Notes under the pieces: generated by a model
The model's input: the letters and a program-made list of their open reading frames with translations, nothing else
Database searches by the model: none
Told to the model about the DNA's origin: nothing
Source: Pectobacterium wasabiae CFBP 3304
GTDB taxonomy: Bacteria; Pseudomonadota; Gammaproteobacteria; Enterobacterales; Enterobacteriaceae
Assembly (NCBI RefSeq): GCF_001742185.1
Contig: NZ_CP015750.1
Coordinates: 4,092,001 to 4,156,000 of the forward strand
Direction of reading: 5' to 3'
DNA: 64,000 nucleotides
Translations under genes and position numbers: made by a program
Shown: piece after piece, positions 1 to 9,276 of the stretch
Position numbering within the stretch: position 1 is the stretch's first letter
Layout of the letters: each line of letters starts with the position of its first letter

Positions 1-169
1 GAAAGAAAACTGCCTGCAAATGGTGATGATGTGGCAGGCTCGCCATAACGAACAAGCTGAGCACATGACCATTGGCACTAATGGCGAAATTGTGATGAAA
101 AGCAAGCAAGAACTGAAGCGCCAGTTTACCACCGCCGACGCTATCGTTACGCTGAAGCCTGAGGTGTAA
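1..169 (+). CDS. yeaC: YeaC-like DUF1315 protein, 3' end only
   Basis: The reading frame from base 2 to the TAA at 167-169 encodes the last 55 residues of a small protein; the start lies left of the window. The peptide contains WQARHNEQAEHM and a MKSKQELK segment that I recognise from the C-terminal half of enterobacterial YeaC (DUF1315), a small protein of unknown function. In E. coli yeaC lies near pncA and ansA, which agrees with the convergent pncA here. Identification is from memory of the family, so it is moderately secure; no function can be inferred. Confidence 0.7.
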   Translation, partial: KENCLQMVMMWQARHNEQAEHMTIGTNGEIVMKSKQELKRQFTTADAIVTLKPEV

Positions 170-174
170 ATGTC

Positions 175-199
175 AGCGGTAGTCTCAGAGGCTACCGCT
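175..199. terminator. Bidirectional hairpin between yeaC and pncA
   Basis: An 8-bp perfect stem (AGCGGTAG at 175-182 with CTACCGCT at 192-199) lies between two convergent genes. There is no long T-run on either side, so it may end transcription weakly or only stabilise the mRNA 3' ends. Confidence 0.5.
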
Positions 200-213
200 A
201 GTTGCTGGTGGCT

Positions 214-861
214 TTAGTGATGGGAAGATAGCTCTGCAAGGAACTGTGTCATATCGATAAGCCTTGCCCCACGCTGTACCATTTCCTGTAATGCCAATGT
301 GCTATCGTCGGGCGAAAGATTGACACCACGACAGCCATCCACCAATACCTCGGTGTGATACCCCAAGGCGATAGCATCCCATACGCTAAACTTGACGCAA
401 TAGTCGGTCGTCAACCCCAGAATGGTTAAATGGGTAATGTGGTGAGCACGTAGCCAATCATCCAGTTCGGTTTTAACTCGGTGTCCGTTATCGAAAAAAG
501 TGCTGTAGCTATCTATGTCAGGCTGCGTGCCTTTTTGTACTATCCACTGAATGCCTGATAGTTGGAGCGCTGGATGAAAATCGGCACCTGTCGTCTCCTG
601 CACACAATGGACGGGCCACCAGATTTGCGGCCACCCGTTTAATTCACCGATTTCACCTACCACGGCCTGTTCACTCACCGCAAAGCAACCGTGGTTAGCG
701 GGGTGCCAATCCTGGCTGGCAATCACCGTAATCCCGGCGGCTACACAGGCCTCAATAGCACGATTAGCAACCTCAAGGACCCGATCGCTTTCGTTAACCG
801 TCAGCGCACCGCCGGGGAAGAAATCATTTTGTAAATCAACTAATAGCAATGCTTTTTTCAT
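214..861 (-). CDS. pncA: Nicotinamidase / pyrazinamidase
   Basis: Cytoplasmic isochorismatase-fold hydrolase that deamidates nicotinamide to nicotinate for NAD salvage (and pyrazinamide to pyrazinoate). The 215-residue protein has the family catalytic triad, Asp9 in VDLQNDF, Lys110 in VQKGTQ and Cys155 in TDYCVKF, plus the metal ligands Asp51 and His53 (QDWHP) and His85. Length matches E. coli PncA (about 213). It starts 18 bp after the ansA stop on the same strand, so the two are probably co-transcribed, the same pairing as in E. coli. Confidence 0.96.
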   Translation of the reverse strand: MKKALLLVDLQNDFFPGGALTVNESDRVLEVANRAIEACVAAGITVIASQDWHPANHGCFAVSEQAVVGEIGELNGWPQIWWPVHCVQETTGADFHPALQLSGIQWIVQKGTQPDIDSYSTFFDNGHRVKTELDDWLRAHHITHLTILGLTTDYCVKFSVWDAIALGYHTEVLVDGCRGVNLSPDDSTLALQEMVQRGARLIDMTQFLAELSSHH

Positions 862-879
862 TATTAACTCCGTGATTGC

Positions 880-1899
880 TTAATCTTTATCGCTCAATTC
901 TCCATGCAGGTTTTGCTGCATTAAACGGCGAATGTCATCGGCGCTTAAATCTTGCTGGCTCAGTAAGTAATGCAGTTTGGTCAATGCCGCTTCAACGGTC
1001 ATGTCAAAGCCACTAATCACCCCCGCATGCGCCAGCGCGTTGCCTGTTGCATAGCCGCCCATATTCACACGCCCGGAAATACACTGAGTCAGGTTAACAA
1101 CCACAATGCCGCGGGCTGAAGCTTCACGTAATTCGTGCAGCAGCCCAGGGCTTTGCGGCGCGTTGCCAACGCCGTACGAGCGCAAAATAAGCGCCTTCAC
1201 CGGCTGACGGAGAAAATTGCTGATGACATCGGCAGAAATGCCGGGATAAATCGTAATCACCCCGATAGGTTGCGGTGTGATGTGATGCACTTTCAGCGGT
1301 GGACAGTCGCTACATTCCACGGTGGGAGCCAGCCGACGAATATGGATACCGGCTTCCAGCAGCGGTGGATAATTAGGGGATGCAAAGGCATCAAAACCGT
1401 CGGCATGGGCTTTGGTGGTGCGATTGCCGCGCAATAGTTTGTTATTGAAGAAAAGGGCGACTTCATTAATCGGATGGTTAGCTGCCACGTATAGCGCGTT
1501 CAATAGGTTTGTCTGGCCGTCCGAGCGCAATTCCGCGAGCGGTATTTGTGACCCTGTCACAATAACCGGCTTGGCCAGATTTTCCAGCATAAACGAGAGT
1601 GCAGAAGCAGTGAACGCCATGGTGTCTGTACCATGTAGGATCACGAAACCGTCGTAATCATCATAGTGGGCTTGAATATCGTCCGCGATGGATTGCCAAT
1701 CTGCTGGTGTCATGTCAGACGAATCGATCAGCGGGTCATATTCATGAATCGTAAACGACGGCATTTCTTCGCGGTGGAATTCAGGCATTTTTGCCAGTTG
1801 CTGCTGTAAATGACCCGATACTGGGACATAGCCATTGGCGGAACGCTGCATGCCGATGGTGCCGCCCGTATAAGCGACATAAATGGATTTCTTTCGCAT
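880..1899 (-). CDS. ansA: Cytoplasmic L-asparaginase I
   Basis: Hydrolyses L-asparagine to aspartate and ammonia in the cytoplasm; type I enzyme without a signal peptide. The N-terminal YTGGTIGM motif carries the nucleophile Thr14, and HGTDTM supplies the second catalytic Thr-Asp pair near residues 91-92, as in E. coli AnsA. I chose the ATG at 1899 (339 residues, starting MRKKSIYVAY) because it matches the family N-terminus; the frame stays open to 1968, but the extra 23 residues are hydrophobic and not conserved. It lies between sppA and pncA on the same strand, separated from sppA by an ERIC element. Confidence 0.95.
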   Translation of the reverse strand: MRKKSIYVAYTGGTIGMQRSANGYVPVSGHLQQQLAKMPEFHREEMPSFTIHEYDPLIDSSDMTPADWQSIADDIQAHYDDYDGFVILHGTDTMAFTASALSFMLENLAKPVIVTGSQIPLAELRSDGQTNLLNALYVAANHPINEVALFFNNKLLRGNRTTKAHADGFDAFASPNYPPLLEAGIHIRRLAPTVECSDCPPLKVHHITPQPIGVITIYPGISADVISNFLRQPVKALILRSYGVGNAPQSPGLLHELREASARGIVVVNLTQCISGRVNMGGYATGNALAHAGVISGFDMTVEAALTKLHYLLSQQDLSADDIRRLMQQNLHGELSDKD

Positions 1900-1983
1900 G
1901 GTGGTGTGAGTCAGGATCAAAACAAGAGTATAGAGGGAAAAGGAGCCCGGTAATACTATCATAAGCAATGACTATTACCGGGC

Positions 1984-2110
1984 TATACCCGTCATACTTC
2001 AAGCTGCTTGTGCGTTGGCAGCGTTCAGTCACCCGAATCACTTACCTGAGTAAGCTCATCGGGATGCCTTCCCTTGCCGCCTTCACGCAACTCGAATTAT
2101 TTAGGGTACA
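1984..2110. repeat. ERIC element, full-length 127 bp
   Basis: The 127-bp segment begins TATACCCGTCATACTTCAAG and ends with an imperfect inverted copy of that end (CTCGAATTATTTAGGGTA). Its centre, CACTTACCTGAGTAAGCTC, matches the ERIC (enterobacterial repetitive intergenic consensus) core. The whole element can fold into one long hairpin. It sits between sppA and ansA and would be transcribed in any sppA-ansA message. Three rearranged relatives occur elsewhere in the window. Confidence 0.88.
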
Positions 2111-2131
2111 TATTGGCGGCTACTGTAAACG

Positions 2132-3982
2132 CTACCGGACTTCTCCGCAGGTAAGGCAAAATGCGTACCGGTTCTGCGGATCGTTCAGGTTATTCATGAT
2201 GGACGGTTGTGAACGCATGGCTTCCGCCAACTGCGCGACCGGTGCTGGCAACATGGACTGAACAGCAACAGGCAGCAGAGCGTAGACCGATGCGTTCACC
2301 TGATTCAGCATGGTATCAAGCAGACCCGGCTGTTCGGCATACCAGCTCAATTGATATTGTCCCAGTTTAGCCAACTCAGCGGCTTTCTTCACGGCATCAT
2401 CAAAATCGCCGATTTGATCGACCAGACCATTCTCTTTCGCGTCGCTACCGACCCAGACGTGACCCTGCGCGATCTGATCGATTTGCTCCGGCGTTTTCTT
2501 GCGTGCCTGTGCGACGATATCGATGAAATTCTTATAACCGCGTTCGATACTCAACTGCATCATCTGTGAGAACTCAGGCGGCAATGATTTTGTGATCGAC
2601 AGATCGGCCAGTGGAGAGGTGGCAACGCCGTCCGTATGGACGCCAAGGCTTTCCAACGAATCTTCGAACGTGGTAATCACGCCAAAAATACCGATAGAAC
2701 CGGTCAGTGTACTGGCGCCGGAGATGATCGCGTTCGCGGGCGTTGAAATCCAATAACCGCCGGATGCCGCCATCCCGCCCATAGATACCACGATCGGTTT
2801 ACCTGCCAGGCGGAGCGCCATCAATTCTGATCGAATCAGCTCTGACGCAGTGACGCTACCGCCGGGGCTATTGACGCGCAGCACCAGCGCTTTAACTTTA
2901 GGGTCGAGGCGCGCGGCACGAATTTGTGCTGCTGTGGTATCACCACCGACCATCCCCGGCGTTTCCGGTCCATCAATGATGGCGCCATTGGCAAAGACAA
3001 CCGCGATCTGGTTGTTATTTTGCACCGGCGGTTTGACGACATAATCGTAGATACTGATGAAGTTAAAGTGGTTCTTCTGGTTATTCCAACCGAACGTTTT
3101 AACCAGCGATTGCTCGGTCACAGAACGTGAAGCGACTTCATCAACCAGTTTGTTATCCAGTGCATAGCGTGCAGTATCGCCCTGGACGGCCTGCAAACCC
3201 GCCAGTATGTTGGTTGCACCAGGGAAAAGTTGCTGAGGCGTAATCTGGCGGTTAGCGGAAACGGTATTTAAATACTGCTGCCACAGAGCGTTAATCCAGC
3301 GGCCATCGGCATCGCGCGCAGCAGGGGACATATCATCACGCAGATAAGGCTCAACGGCTGATTTATAGGTTCCCACGCGGAAGATATTGGTGGTCACTTT
3401 CAGCTTGTCGAGCATGGATTTGAAGTAGAGGTTGTTGGTCGCGAAACCGTGCAGATCCACACTGCCTTGTGGCGTCAATGACACCGTATTGGCAAAACTG
3501 GCCAAATAATATTGGGACTGGTTGTAGCTATCACCGACGGCATAAATAGGTTTACCGCTATCGCGAAACTCGCGCAGCGCCTTACCGATATACTGCATAG
3601 AAGGTTGATCGGCACCGGTAAAATCGCTGAGATCCAGCACGATCCCCGTGATGTTGTCGTCACTTTTTGCCTGACGAATGCTGTCGACGATATCAAACAG
3701 TGAGTTTTCCTGACGACGATTATTCGATGCGCCGAAGAACTCGCGCCCTAATTGACGCAGTTTGTTATTAACGGAAGGTTGATCAACCACCACGCCCGTT
3801 AGATCGACCAGCAGTGCCCCTTTCGTGGCCTCTTCTGGCGTCGTTTTTACCTGTGAGTAGATCCCAACGCCAACTAAAATCAGTGCGATAAGGAAAATAT
3901 TGAGAATAAATTCTCTGATAAAATTAAGCAGACGCCATGTCCACTTAAAAAATCCGCTAAAAATTCGCCACAATGTGCGCAT
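2132..3982 (-). CDS. sppA: Signal peptide peptidase SppA (protease IV)
   Basis: Inner-membrane serine protease that degrades signal peptides released by leader peptidases. The 616-residue protein has one N-terminal transmembrane helix (about residues 25-43, after the MRTLWRIFSGFFKWTWR start shared with E. coli) and two tandem Clp/crotonase-like S49 domains. The Lys of the Ser-Lys dyad is Lys207 (GTYKSAVEP, N-terminal domain) and the Ser is Ser407 (GMAASGGYW, C-terminal domain). Length matches E. coli SppA (618). First gene of a likely sppA-ansA-pncA transcription unit, divergent from ydjA. Confidence 0.97.
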   Translation of the reverse strand: MRTLWRIFSGFFKWTWRLLNFIREFILNIFLIALILVGVGIYSQVKTTPEEATKGALLVDLTGVVVDQPSVNNKLRQLGREFFGASNNRRQENSLFDIVDSIRQAKSDDNITGIVLDLSDFTGADQPSMQYIGKALREFRDSGKPIYAVGDSYNQSQYYLASFANTVSLTPQGSVDLHGFATNNLYFKSMLDKLKVTTNIFRVGTYKSAVEPYLRDDMSPAARDADGRWINALWQQYLNTVSANRQITPQQLFPGATNILAGLQAVQGDTARYALDNKLVDEVASRSVTEQSLVKTFGWNNQKNHFNFISIYDYVVKPPVQNNNQIAVVFANGAIIDGPETPGMVGGDTTAAQIRAARLDPKVKALVLRVNSPGGSVTASELIRSELMALRLAGKPIVVSMGGMAASGGYWISTPANAIISGASTLTGSIGIFGVITTFEDSLESLGVHTDGVATSPLADLSITKSLPPEFSQMMQLSIERGYKNFIDIVAQARKKTPEQIDQIAQGHVWVGSDAKENGLVDQIGDFDDAVKKAAELAKLGQYQLSWYAEQPGLLDTMLNQVNASVYALLPVAVQSMLPAPVAQLAEAMRSQPSIMNNLNDPQNRYAFCLTCGEVR

Positions 3983-4250
3983 GATATCTCCATGAACGGG
4001 TAAACAGCGTGTGCCCTACGTCCTTCAACTCGCCTTCTGGCAAGTGGTGAAGCACAAGGAGTGATAGTATCCTAATGAGCGGACAGTAAAAAGTCAGCAT
4101 TAAATCACCATAGAAGCGCGCCCTGTTGGGGCTATCTTGTAACAAAACTTCTACTTGTGCTAACGTGACGCGCAACGTTGCCCTACAACCGTTTCTTGCA
4201 GAGAAATCGGTTATATCGCAGAAATTATATTGCCAGACAGGAGATGTGCG

Positions 4251-4802
4251 ATGGATGCTCTTGAGTTGCTATTGAATCGTCGTTCGGCCTCGCGCCTGAC
4301 CGCGCCAGCACCGACAGGTGACGCATTGAATAACATTATCCACGCAGGTATGCGTGCGCCGGATCATGGTGCGATGCAACCATGGCGCTTTTTCATGATC
4401 GAAAATGACGGTTTGGATCGTTTTAGTACGGTTCTGACCCGTGCGGCGCAGCAAGAAGGTCTGGATGAAGCGGGTATTGATAAAGCACGTCAGGCGCCTT
4501 ATCGCGCGCCACTGATTATCACCGTTGTCGCACATTGTGAAGAGAACCCGAAAGTGCCTCTCTGGGAGCAAATTGTTTCCGCAGGCTGTGCGGTTCAGGC
4601 GATGCAGATGGCAGCATTGGCGCAGGGCTTTAATGGCATTTGGCGCAGCGGTGCCTGGACGCATAATACGCTGGTACGCGAAACATTCCATTGTCGCGAA
4701 CAGGATGAAATTGTGGGTTTCCTTTATCTGGGTACACCACAACTCAAAGCCTCTACTACGGTCACGCCGCTTGATACTGACGCGTTTGTTCACTACTTCT
4801 GA
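4251..4802 (+). CDS. ydjA: Nitroreductase-family FMN protein YdjA
   Basis: Small flavin oxidoreductase of the nitroreductase superfamily; the physiological substrate of E. coli YdjA is not settled. The 183 residues start [16 protein letters not shown], with the FMN-phosphate-binding NRRSASR segment, and contain [14 protein letters not shown] and the C-terminal GFLYLGTP. I chose the ATG at 4251, preceded by ACAGGAG, because it matches the family start; an upstream in-frame start at 4230 adds only seven unconserved residues. A hairpin (AACCGTTTCT at 4187-4196 with AGAAATCGGTT at 4202-4212) lies in the leader. In E. coli selD separates ydjA from topB; here nothing does. Confidence 0.94.
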   Translation: MDALELLLNRRSASRLTAPAPTGDALNNIIHAGMRAPDHGAMQPWRFFMIENDGLDRFSTVLTRAAQQEGLDEAGIDKARQAPYRAPLIITVVAHCEENPKVPLWEQIVSAGCAVQAMQMAALAQGFNGIWRSGAWTHNTLVRETFHCREQDEIVGFLYLGTPQLKASTTVTPLDTDAFVHYF

Positions 4803-4898
4803 TTGTCATCTTTTGAATAACATCGATTTTCTACCCGTTTTACAGCGTGCTTTCCCGCAAGTTATGCGGGAAATGCCCAGTCGGCTTGATGGTGAATA

Positions 4899-6824
4899 AT
4901 GCGACTTTTTATTGCCGAAAAGCCCAGCCTTGCGCGGGCGATTGCAGACGTGTTACCCAAACCGCATCGGCGCGGCGATGGTTTTATTGCCTGTGGCCAA
5001 AATGATGTCGTCACGTGGTGTGTAGGGCACCTGCTGGAGCAGGCGCAGCCGGATGTTTATGATGCGCGCTATGCGCGTTGGTCTCTCGCCGACTTGCCTA
5101 TCATTCCCCAAAAATGGCTGTTACAACCGCGACCTTCGGTCAGCAAGCAGTTGAACGCCATAAAAAAACTCCTGAATGATGCCAGCGAAGTGATTCATGC
5201 GGGAGACCCCGATCGTGAAGGACAACTGCTGGTCGATGAAGTACTGGAGTACCTTTCTCTATCGGATGAGAAGCGCCAGCAGGTTCGTCGCTGTCTGATC
5301 AACGATCTCAACCCACAGGCGGTAGAGCGCGCGGTTTCTCGTCTGCGCGAGAACCGGGAATTCATTCCCTTGTGTGTCTCTGCATTGGCGCGCTCTCGTG
5401 CAGATTGGCTCTACGGCATAAACATGACCCGTGCCTATACGATATTAGGGCGCAATGCTGGCTATGATGGCGTGCTGTCAGTTGGCCGCGTGCAAACGCC
5501 GGTGCTGGGGCTGGTGGTGCGGCGAGATGAAGAGATAGAAAACTTCGTTTCCAAAGATTACTTTGAAGTTAAAGCTCATATCGTGACGCCAGCCGATGAG
5601 CGTTTTGTCGCTATCTGGCTGCCTAGTGAATCGTGCGAGCCTTATCAGGATGAGGAAGGGCGTTTACTGCATCGATCTTTGGCGGATCATGTCGTCAAGC
5701 GTATCGAAGGACAGCCAGCATTCGTCACTAGCTATAATGATAAACGGGAATCAGAAACTGCACCGCTGCCTTATTCGCTCTCAACGCTCCAGATTGAAGC
5801 GGCGAAGCGTTTTGGACTGAGTGCGCAGCAGGTACTGGATGTATGTCAGAAGCTGTATGAAACCCATAAGTTGATCACGTACCCGCGTTCCGACAGTCGC
5901 TATCTACCTGAAGAGCACTTTGCCGGGCGTCATGCCGTCTTGAATGCGATCGCCGTGCATCAGCCCGATCTGTTGCCACAGCCAGTTATGGATGTCGATC
6001 GGCGCAACCGCTGCTGGGACGATGGCAAGGTTGATGCTCACCATGCGATTATTCCCACCGCGCGTAGTGCAAGTGCCTCGCTGACGGAGAATGAGCGTAA
6101 GGTGTATGGGTTAGTAGCGCGGCAGTACATCATGCAGTTCTGCCCGGATGCGGTGTTTCGCAAATGTGTCATTGAATTGGATATTGCGGGCGGTAAATTT
6201 ATTGCCAAAGCGCGGTTTCTCGCTGAAGCGGGTTGGCGCACCTTGTTGGGCGGCAAAGAGCGGGACGAAGAAAACGAAGGCATGCCGTTGCCCGTGGTGG
6301 CAAAGGGGGATGAATTACTCTGCGAACGCGGCGAGGTCGTTGAGCGTCAAACTCAGCCGCCGCGGCCTTTTACCGATGCGACGCTGTTATCGGCGATGAC
6401 GGGCATCGCGCGTTTTGTGCAGGATAAAGAATTAAAGAAAATCCTGCGGGCAACCGATGGTTTAGGCACAGAAGCGACGCGTGCGGGTATTATCGAATTA
6501 CTGTTTAAGCGGACATTTCTGTTTAAGAAAGCGCGCTATATTCACGCGAGTGAAGCGGGGCGAGCATTAATTCACTCACTGCCTGACAGCGCGGCGCACC
6601 CCGATATGACTGCACATTGGGAGTCCACGCTGACGCAGATTAGCGAGAAGAAATGTCGTTATCAGGATTTTATGCAGCCGCTGACGAACTCCTTGCAGGA
6701 ACTGATTCAGCAAGCGAAACAAAACGGTGCGGTGAGAGCGTTCAAAGGGCTTTCTGCGCCGCCGTCGGGTGCCTCAAAACGGCGCAAACCTCAGACTAAA
6801 AAAGCGAAGGAGCAGAAGCAATGA
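4899..6824 (+). CDS. topB: DNA topoisomerase III
   Basis: Type IA topoisomerase that decatenates and unlinks DNA by single-strand passage, working with RecQ-type helicases. The 641-residue protein has the TOPRIM domain with Glu7 and the acidic motif GDPDREG (Asp103, Asp105, Glu107), and the active-site Tyr328 in [11 protein letters not shown]. The C-terminal tail is Lys/Arg-rich, as in E. coli TopB (653), and there are no zinc-finger cysteine sets, which distinguishes it from TopA at 51.4-54.0 kb. Its stop overlaps the ynjH start by four bases (ATGA), implying translational coupling. Confidence 0.97.
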   Translation: MRLFIAEKPSLARAIADVLPKPHRRGDGFIACGQNDVVTWCVGHLLEQAQPDVYDARYARWSLADLPIIPQKWLLQPRPSVSKQLNAIKKLLNDASEVIHAGDPDREGQLLVDEVLEYLSLSDEKRQQVRRCLINDLNPQAVERAVSRLRENREFIPLCVSALARSRADWLYGINMTRAYTILGRNAGYDGVLSVGRVQTPVLGLVVRRDEEIENFVSKDYFEVKAHIVTPADERFVAIWLPSESCEPYQDEEGRLLHRSLADHVVKRIEGQPAFVTSYNDKRESETAPLPYSLSTLQIEAAKRFGLSAQQVLDVCQKLYETHKLITYPRSDSRYLPEEHFAGRHAVLNAIAVHQPDLLPQPVMDVDRRNRCWDDGKVDAHHAIIPTARSASASLTENERKVYGLVARQYIMQFCPDAVFRKCVIELDIAGGKFIAKARFLAEAGWRTLLGGKERDEENEGMPLPVVAKGDELLCERGEVVERQTQPPRPFTDATLLSAMTGIARFVQDKELKKILRATDGLGTEATRAGIIELLFKRTFLFKKARYIHASEAGRALIHSLPDSAAHPDMTAHWESTLTQISEKKCRYQDFMQPLTNSLQELIQQAKQNGAVRAFKGLSAPPSGASKRRKPQTKKAKEQKQ

Positions 6825-7114
6825 AATCGTTAGTGTCTTTGTGTTTCGCCAGTGTGCTGCTGGTGCTGCCTACGCTGGCGCAGGCTAATCGCGGCGGAAC
6901 GGATATTGTCGTTCCCGTTCCACCGGAAGTGTGGGGCGCAGGAACGACGACGGTACGCGAGCAGAACAATAACTGCCTGCGCTGCTGTGTGTATGAAAAC
7001 CGTAATTATTCCGAAGGTGCGGTGGTAAAGGTTGAAGGGGTGATTCTGCAATGTGTGCGGGACAAGCAAACGCTGGGAACAAACAACCTGATATGGCAAC
7101 TGGTGAAGCAATAA
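6821..7114 (+). CDS. ynjH: YnjH-like secreted cysteine protein (DUF1496)
   Basis: Small protein of unknown function, 97 residues, with a clear Sec signal peptide: Lys2, a hydrophobic core to about residue 19, and a likely cut after AQA at residue 22. The mature part has four cysteines (Cys52, Cys55, Cys56, Cys78) in the DUF1496 pattern [10 protein letters not shown]...[12 protein letters not shown]...QC, which could form disulfides in the periplasm. Its ATG overlaps the topB stop. E. coli ynjH is also in this neighbourhood but not joined to topB. A strong hairpin follows at 7165-7199. Confidence 0.85.
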   Translation: MKSLVSLCFASVLLVLPTLAQANRGGTDIVVPVPPEVWGAGTTTVREQNNNCLRCCVYENRNYSEGAVVKVEGVILQCVRDKQTLGTNNLIWQLVKQ

Positions 7115-7164
7115 ACGTGAAGTAAGAAATACGTGCTTCAATGCTCGACACTGCTATCTATAGT

Positions 7165-7199
7165 AATCACCGCTGTGGCTTTGCTGCACGGCGGTGATT
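7165..7199. terminator. Bidirectional terminator between ynjH and xthA
   Basis: Perfect 9-bp stem AATCACCGC (7165-7173) with GCGGTGATT (7191-7199), followed on the + strand by TATTTT. It lies between the 3' ends of two convergent genes and probably serves both. Confidence 0.75.
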
Positions 7200-7220
7200 T
7201 ATTTTCACTGCACACTCGTT

Positions 7221-8027
7221 TTAAAGTGTAAATTCCGCCCAGATCGGCGCATGGTCGGAAGGTTTTTCCATTCCACGAATATCGTAATCAATACCGGTGG
7301 CGGTGCAGCGTTCGGTCAGGAAGGTGCTGGCGAGAATCAGGTCGATACGTAGGCCACGGTTGTCATCAAACCCAGAAGAGCGGTAATCAAACCATGAAAA
7401 CCGATCGTTGCTCTCAGGATTAGCGGCACGGAAGGTGTCGATGAGCCCCCAGCCTTGCAAACGCGCCATCCATTCACGCTCTTCCGGTAAGAAGGAACAT
7501 TTTCCGGTGCGTAACCAACGCTTGCGATTCTCTTCGCCGATCCCGATATCCAGATCGGTTGGGCTGATATTGACATCCCCCATCACAATCAACGGTTGTG
7601 TCGCGCTGTGATGTTGCTCCAGATAGGTTTGCAGATCCTGATAGAAGCGTGTCTTAGCGGGGAATTTCACTGGATGGTCGCGGCTTTCTCCCTGTGGGAA
7701 ATATCCGTTTACTACCGTAAGCGTGCCGTGCTCAGTGGCGAAATCCGCCATGATGATGCGGCGCTGTGCATCGTCTTCATCCGTTGGGAAACCGCGACGG
7801 ACTGCAAGGGGCTTATCTTTACACAGCAGCGCGACGCCGTAGTGGCCCTTCTGTCCGTGATAATAAACGTGGTAACCGTACTGGCTGACATCCTCTAACG
7901 GAAACATGTCATCGTGGACTTTGGTTTCCTGCAATCCGATCACATCCGGCTGGTGTTGTTTGATAATGGCGGCCAACTGATGAGGGCGCGCCCGCAGGCC
8001 ATTGATATTAAAAGATACAACTTTCAT
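7221..8027 (-). CDS. xthA: Exodeoxyribonuclease III
   Basis: Main AP endonuclease and 3'-5' exonuclease/3'-phosphatase of base-excision repair. The 268-residue protein belongs to the exonuclease-endonuclease-phosphatase fold: [14 protein letters not shown] at the N-terminus, Glu34 in [12 protein letters not shown] (metal ligand), [14 protein letters not shown] with the catalytic Asp-x-Asn pair, and the terminal KPSDHAP with the catalytic His. I placed the start at 8027 (MKVVSFNI), which gives the E. coli length; an ATG at 8039 would add four residues. Convergent with topB-ynjH. Confidence 0.97.
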   Translation of the reverse strand: MKVVSFNINGLRARPHQLAAIIKQHQPDVIGLQETKVHDDMFPLEDVSQYGYHVYYHGQKGHYGVALLCKDKPLAVRRGFPTDEDDAQRRIIMADFATEHGTLTVVNGYFPQGESRDHPVKFPAKTRFYQDLQTYLEQHHSATQPLIVMGDVNISPTDLDIGIGEENRKRWLRTGKCSFLPEEREWMARLQGWGLIDTFRAANPESNDRFSWFDYRSSGFDDNRGLRIDLILASTFLTERCTATGIDYDIRGMEKPSDHAPIWAEFTL

Positions 8028-8220
8028 GTTCGCTGCCATTCGCTAAAAAATGTGACCAGATGGTAGCAGAAAATGGAGCGTGGCGTCACGGCGAGGCTAC
8101 GCTTTCTGACAGGGAAGATGAGTGATATTAGGGACGGTGGAGACAGATGAAAATCGCTGAAAATAAGATTCACTTATATTCAGTTGAACCCAAGGCTTAT
8201 CGACCGTTATACTCCGCACC

Positions 8221-8434
8221 TCGCAGGAGAGAGGGCGTGTACGCTACCAGACTTCAAACTGTATGGTGGCATAAAGTATAACGCTCCGCCGAAGGCGCAA
8301 ACTCCCATAATCGCTCAGGCTACCCTAACTGCGAATTCCATTGAAGCCAACTGGAGAGAGGTTGCGATGCAACCCACCGAAGGGGCAAGCAGCTCTGCTG
8401 CGTAAACTCTCAGGTAAAGCGGACAGAGGGAGTG
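8221..8434 (+). promoter_or_regulatory. Tandem glycine riboswitch (two aptamers)
   Basis: Two consecutive glycine-aptamer signatures. Aptamer 1 (about 8221-8334) has a P1 helix TCGCAG/CTGCGA, the GGAGAGAGGG start, CGCCGAAGGCGCAAAC and CGCTCAGGC. Aptamer 2 (about 8351-8434) has CTGGAGAGAGG, ACCGAAGGGGCAAGC, AACTCTCAGGTAAAGC and GGACAGAGGG. These are hallmark bases of the gcvT/glycine riboswitch class. It lies 24 bases upstream of the GTG of a TRIC/YadS-type membrane gene, so glycine should control that gene. No terminator follows; a small hairpin (GCACA 8435-8439 with TGTGC 8457-8461) encloses the ribosome site, suggesting translational control. The 150 bases before it should hold the promoter. 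Confidence 0.92.
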
Positions 8435-8457
8435 GCACATTTCACAGGATAACTTGT

Positions 8458-9084
8458 GTGCTGACTTACATCTATCTGATCGCGATTACGGCAGAAGGGA
8501 TGTCCGGGGCGCTGGCCGCTGGGCGTCGCAATATGGATATCTTTGGCGTAGGCATGATTGCCTTCATTACCGCGCTTGGCGGTGGCACCGTTCGCGATAT
8601 TCTCCTTGGTAATTATCCCATCGGCTGGACGCAGCATCCCGGCTATATTTATCTCACTGTTGGTGCAGGTCTTTTCACGATTATCATTGCGCGCTTTATG
8701 CACCATTTGCACCGTCTCTTTCTGGTGCTGGATGCGATGGGGCTGATTGCCTTTACCATCATTGGTTGCAATGTGGCGCTGAAATTGAATTATTCAATGA
8801 CGGTGGTGGTCATGGCGGGTATTGTGACCGGCATTTTTGGTGGCATATTGCGTGATATCTTCTGCAACCGCACGCCAATGGTGCTGAAAAAGGAACTGTA
8901 TGCCAGCGTATCGCTGTTAGTCGCGCTGTTATATCTGGGGTTAAAATCATTTAACATCAACCACGATATTAACCTGCTGGCATCGTTCACGATTGGTCTG
9001 GCTGTGCGTCTGGCGGCAATTCGCTGGTCATGGCAACTCCCCGTGTTTTCTTATGTCCCAGGACGCTGGAAGGGGAAAGCGTGA
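8458..9084 (+). CDS. TRIC/YadS-type membrane protein, probable glycine transporter
   Basis: Inner-membrane protein of the UPF0126 family (YadS/YicG of E. coli, Pfam 'glycine transporter', related to trimeric intracellular cation channels). The 208 residues form about seven helices in two repeats, each with the family's Gly-rich turn followed by RD: ITALGGGTVRDILLG and GIFGGILRDIFCN. I chose the GTG at 8458, preceded by CAGGA, because it fits the family length; the open frame upstream runs through the riboswitch and is non-coding. The riboswitch makes glycine transport or efflux the likeliest job, but direction and substrate are inferred. Confidence 0.88.
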   Translation: MLTYIYLIAITAEGMSGALAAGRRNMDIFGVGMIAFITALGGGTVRDILLGNYPIGWTQHPGYIYLTVGAGLFTIIIARFMHHLHRLFLVLDAMGLIAFTIIGCNVALKLNYSMTVVVMAGIVTGIFGGILRDIFCNRTPMVLKKELYASVSLLVALLYLGLKSFNINHDINLLASFTIGLAVRLAAIRWSWQLPVFSYVPGRWKGKA

Positions 9085-9197
9085 GGCTCATTTTTGGCAT
9101 TCGTTCCTTTTTTACAAATTCCATGACGTATAATGGAATGTTTTATTAAATGATCTGGCGACACAGCACTTGAAATAAACCACTAGTAATTTTAAAG

Positions 9198-9231
9198 CAC
9201 GTAGTGATAACTCAATAATAACCGCTACGTG
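9198..9231. terminator. Hairpin between the TRIC gene and the small membrane-protein cluster
   Basis: CACGTAG (9198-9204) pairs with CTACGTG (9225-9231) across a 20-base loop. It lies between convergent genes with weak T-rich sequence on both sides, so a bidirectional terminator is plausible but not strong. Confidence 0.4.
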
Positions 9232-9276
9232 TTGGTTTATTTCCGCAGCGATGCTGGGGGGTATATTTAGGTTTTT

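Noticed and set aside
4269..4793. 174-codon frame antisense to ydjA
   Set aside because: Fully inside a well-conserved enzyme gene on the other strand; Arg/Cys-rich translation typical of a shadow frame.
8184..8405. Short open frame in the 8.2-8.4 kb region
   Set aside because: It coincides with the two glycine aptamers, whose structural conservation explains the sequence.
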